Below, piece after piece: positions 61,407-64,000 of a DNA stretch of 64,000 bases (position 1 is its first letter; each line of letters opens with the position of its first letter). The stretch spans positions 62,001-126,000 of the forward strand of contig DASVQB010000046.1 of NCBI GenBank assembly GCA_036389295.1, in the 5' to 3' direction. Position numbers and translations under genes: made by a program. The stretch comes from AC-37 sp036389295 (GTDB lineage Bacteria > Actinomycetota > Thermoleophilia > Solirubrobacterales > Thermoleophilaceae). The notes below the pieces were generated by a model. It had not been told where the DNA came from and searched no databases. It saw only the letters and a program-made list of their open reading frames with translations.

Positions 61407-62171
61407 CTACTCCAGCTCGAACCTGAGGCGCGCGAGGCCCAGCGCGATCTCGTCGCCCGGCTCGAGGACGGCCTGCTCGACCCGCCCGCCGTTCACCTTG
61501 ATGCCGTTCGTGGACCCGAGGTCGGTGACGACCCAGCGACCGTCCTCGTTCCGCATCTCGGCGTGGCGGCGGGAGACGTTGGGGTCGTCGAGGGTGACGT
61601 CGCAGTCGCGGCTGCGGCCGATCAGGACGCGGCTCCCCGACAGGACCGTGCGCTTGCCCTCGCCCACGAGCATCGCCCTGCCGGCGGCCACCGGCGGCGG
61701 CGCGAGCGGGCGCGCCTCGCGGTCGGGCGAGTAGACCATCGTGTGGCCGAAGTCGCCCGCCGACGGGGCCTCGTCCGGCCAGTCGGCCGGCTCCTCGCCC
61801 TCGGGCTTGACGAGCTGGGGCTGGATGCCGAACTCGCCGAGGCTCAGGCGGTCGTCGGTCTCGAACTCGACCACCGGGCGGGTGAGCAGCGCGAGCCCCT
61901 CGGTCCGGGCGTGCTCGAGCAGGTAGTCCGAGAGCTCCTTCTTGACGCCGTCCTCGTAGCCCTCGAACTGCTCGCGGTCGTCGGGCGAGAGGTAGACCGT
62001 GTAGTGGTTCGGGACGTAGGTGTGCGAGATCGAGCGGGTCTGGTTGTCCTGCATCTCCTTCGCCAGCTTGCGGGCGATCTCGACCGGCTCGACGCGCGAG
62101 CGGAAGGCCCGGCTGAACGCGCCGCCGACCAGCCCCTCGAGCTTGGCCTCCAGGTTTCGCAGGACGCTCAT
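61407..62171 (-). CDS. fhaA: FhaA-like protein (DUF3662 + FHA)
   Basis: 254 residues, ATG at 62171. The N-terminal DUF3662 domain (NLEAKLEGLVGGAFSRAF; VEPVEIARKLAKEM; VPNHYTVYLSP) is joined by a Pro-rich linker to a C-terminal FHA domain with IGRSRDCDVTL, SRRHAEM and STNGIKVNG. In mycobacteria FhaA binds phosphorylated MurJ and restrains wall precursor export. It opens the fhaA-fhaB-pstP-rodA-pbpA-pknB series and is 15 bp from the kinase gene upstream. Confidence 0.94.
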   Translation of the reverse strand: MSVLRNLEAKLEGLVGGAFSRAFRSRVEPVEIARKLAKEMQDNQTRSISHTYVPNHYTVYLSPDDREQFEGYEDGVKKELSDYLLEHARTEGLALLTRPVVEFETDDRLSLGEFGIQPQLVKPEGEEPADWPDEAPSAGDFGHTMVYSPDREARPLAPPPVAAGRAMLVGEGKRTVLSGSRVLIGRSRDCDVTLDDPNVSRRHAEMRNEDGRWVVTDLGSTNGIKVNGGRVEQAVLEPGDEIALGLARLRFELE

Positions 62172-62186
62172 CTCGGCCGAGCCATC

Positions 62187-64000
62187 CTAGGGAACGGCCT
62201 GCGCGCGGGCGGGCCGCGGACGGACGCCGGACCAGACCGCGCCGACGGCCGCGAACGCGCCGATCGCGGCCCCCGCCGCGGCGCCGCGGGCGTCCCCGCG
62301 CGCGACGGTGTCCTCCAACAGGCCGGCGAGCCCGGCGTGCGCCGCGACCAGCGCCGCTGCCCAGACGAGCGCCGCGCCCACGTCGAGCGCGAGCGAGCGG
62401 CCGCGCACCACGAGCGGCAGGACGACTGCGAACGCCGCCCACGCGAGCGCCGGGAGGAGCGCCGGCGAGGCGACCAGCGAGCCAAGCGCGTCGCCCACCG
62501 CGTCGTCGAGCGAGCGCGCCCACTCGGAGCGCGGGTCGGCGTCGACGGGCGGTCCGTAGAGCAGGGCGTCCGAGGTCACGACCTCGGCGACCGCCAGCCA
62601 CAGGAAGCCCGCGGCCGCGAGCCCGGCGCGCCGCCAGGCGGTCGAGGCGAGGGCGGCCACGCCGACGAACGCCGGGCCGATCGCCACCGCGCCGAGCAGC
62701 GGGGCGACGGCGGGCACCGACCACAGCCGGCCGCCGCGCGGCAGGAGCAGCGGGACGGCCGCGAGCGACACGCCCACGACCAGGGCCGTGCCGTCGACCA
62801 GCTCGGAGCCGAGCCAGGCCGTGAACCCGAGTGCGACGAGCAGCCAGCCGATCCGCGGCAGGAGCGCCGTGGCCGCGACCGCCGCGGCAGTGGCCGCCGT
62901 GAGCGAGAACGCCGGGTCGGGGCCCAGGGCCTCGACCCCCGCCACCAGCAGCCCGCCCGCCGCCAGGCCGGCCAGCGCGCGCGAGACCAGGTCCTCGGCG
63001 CGGGTGGAGCGCAGCGGCACGGCCTCGGTCGGCGGGAGGCCGACGCGGTCGCGCGTCTCGGGCTCGACCAGGCCGCCCGCGTCGGAGAGCTCGTCGACGG
63101 CTCCGGCGAGCGCGTCGCGCAGCACGCCGACCGGCGGGCGGCGGGCGGGGACCGGGTCGAGGGCGGCGTCGACCCAGGCGCACAGGTCGTGCGGCAGGTC
63201 GGGCCGGTAGGCGGAGAGGGCGGGCAGCCGGCGGCCGAGCCGGCGGGCGGTCGCCGCGGGGGTGGGGCCCCGCACCGGGTTCGCGCCGGACCAGGCCTCG
63301 TAGAGCGTCAGCGCGAGCGAGTAGACGTCGGCCGCCGCCGTCACCCGCGCGCCCTCGGCCTGCTCCGGCGCCATGTAGGCGAGCGTCCCGACCACGTCGC
63401 CGGTCCGGGTCAGCCGGTCCCCGACGGCGAGCTGGGCGACGCCGAAGTCCGCGAGCTTGGCGAACCCCGCCCCCGCCGCCGGCTCGGCCACGACGATCAC
63501 GTTCTGGGGCTTCACGTCCCGGTGCACGACCTTGCGGTCGTGGGCGTGGTCGAGCGCGTCGCACAGCGCCGCGCCGATGCGGGCCACGTCGCGGTCGGAC
63601 ACGGCGCCCGCCCGGATCAGGTCGCCGAGCGTCCGGCCGGGGACGAGCTCCGACACGAGGTAGACCGCGTGCTCGTCCTCCCCCAGCTCGTAGAGGGAGA
63701 CGATCCCGGGGTGGTTCAGGCGCGCCGCCACGCGCGCCTCGCGGGCGGCGCGCTCGGGGACCGGCTCGTCGCCGTCGCCGGCGATGACCTTGACGGCCAC
63801 CTCGCGCTCGAGCTTCTCGTCGAAGGCGAGCCAGACGACCCCGAAGCCGCCCGCGCCGAGCCGGCGCTCGAGGCGGTAGCGACCGAGGACCAGCCGCTCC
63901 GGCAGGATGCGCGCCGGGCCGGCGTCGAGGGGTTCCGTCGGGTCGCGGTGCGGGCCGAAGCGGCGCGGGCGGGCGTCGTCGAGCGCGGCGGTCCGCTCGC
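62187..64000 (-). CDS. Ser/Thr protein kinase with polytopic C-terminus (5' end beyond window)
   Basis: The frame is open to the right edge, so the start is missing; ~604 residues are visible. Upstream of the kinase there is a disordered segment (RRFGPHRDPTEPLDA), then RYRLERRLGAGGFGVVWLA as glycine loop, VAVKV Lys, HRDVKPQN and DFGVAQ. After the kinase (~320) come roughly eight hydrophobic segments instead of PASTA repeats. It may sense membrane state. The gene heads the fha/pbpA cluster where PknA-type kinases usually sit, but the architecture is different. Confidence 0.9.
   Translation of the reverse strand, partial: ERTAALDDARPRRFGPHRDPTEPLDAGPARILPERLVLGRYRLERRLGAGGFGVVWLAFDEKLEREVAVKVIAGDGDEPVPERAAREARVAARLNHPGIVSLYELGEDEHAVYLVSELVPGRTLGDLIRAGAVSDRDVARIGAALCDALDHAHDRKVVHRDVKPQNVIVVAEPAAGAGFAKLADFGVAQLAVGDRLTRTGDVVGTLAYMAPEQAEGARVTAAADVYSLALTLYEAWSGANPVRGPTPAATARRLGRRLPALSAYRPDLPHDLCAWVDAALDPVPARRPPVGVLRDALAGAVDELSDAGGLVEPETRDRVGLPPTEAVPLRSTRAEDLVSRALAGLAAGGLLVAGVEALGPDPAFSLTAATAAAVAATALLPRIGWLLVALGFTAWLGSELVDGTALVVGVSLAAVPLLLPRGGRLWSVPAVAPLLGAVAIGPAFVGVAALASTAWRRAGLAAAGFLWLAVAEVVTSDALLYGPPVDADPRSEWARSLDDAVGDALGSLVASPALLPALAWAAFAVVLPLVVRGRSLALDVGAALVWAAALVAAHAGLAGLLEDTVARGDARGAAAGAAIGAFAAVGAVWSGVRPRPARAQAVP

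Overview
The window is very GC-rich chromosomal DNA of an actinobacterium. GTG and TTG starts are common, and genes are often joined by ATGA or GTGA overlaps. The right end carries the actinobacterial division and cell-wall signalling cluster (fhaA, fhaB, pstP, rodA, pbpA, pknB). The gene mix (lipid kinase, FTR1 iron permease, glycan genes, many secreted repeat proteins) suggests class Thermoleophilia, perhaps Solirubrobacterales; that placement is inference. No rRNA, tRNA, CRISPR array or insertion sequence was found.

Layout. 1-6.3 kb: start of a SigB/SigF-type sigma factor (cut by the left edge), an enoyl-CoA hydratase, a GMC oxidoreductase, a metallophosphoesterase, isochorismate synthase and an HD-domain protein. 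6.3-7.3 kb: a small secreted protein with a strong promoter and a hairpin terminator, then a 334-bp gene-free stretch with direct repeats and G/C-tract hairpins. 7.3-19.05 kb: eleven co-directional genes, mostly overlapping. They encode an alpha-oxoamine synthase, acyl carrier protein, fatty acyl-AMP ligase, UbiA prenyltransferase, ThiL-like kinase, SDR/epimerase, DAGK-type lipid kinase, acyl-CoA dehydrogenase, polysaccharide pyruvyl transferase family protein and a two-gene ABC-2 exporter. I read this as a sphingolipid-like (long-chain amino-alcohol) biosynthesis and export operon; it is the most interesting system here.

19-24.2 kb: a predicted iron-uptake group (lipoprotein, FTR1 permease, hydantoinase-like protein, small membrane-anchored protein) behind two perfect palindromes. 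24.2-30.8 kb: a large secreted subtilase-like protein with FG-GAP repeats, an alpha/beta hydrolase and a PGRP-type amidase. 30.8-48.4 kb: surface-glycan region with a PglC-like sugar transferase, glycosyltransferases, O-antigen-ligase-like protein, CapD/PglF-like dehydratase, DegT aminotransferase, LytR_C protein, DedA and UppP. Inside it a ComA-like phosphosulfolactate synthase is translationally coupled to a histidine-phosphatase family gene.

48.4-51.5 kb: purM, then a clearly lower-GC island of two divergent genes (membrane protein and NdpA-like nucleoid protein). The island abuts a frameshifted, truncated nucleotidyltransferase gene of a toxin-antitoxin-like pair. 51.5-64 kb: cupin, DsbA-like protein, a Ser/Thr kinase with a C-terminal ligand-binding-like domain, Ddl, then the pknB-pbpA-rodA-pstP-fhaB-fhaA cluster and a Ser/Thr kinase cut by the right edge.

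Two 47-bp elements with the same nested double-stem architecture (5334-5380 and 24149-24195) and a separate 46-bp interrupted palindrome (34429-34474) are intergenic structures that gene annotation does not explain.
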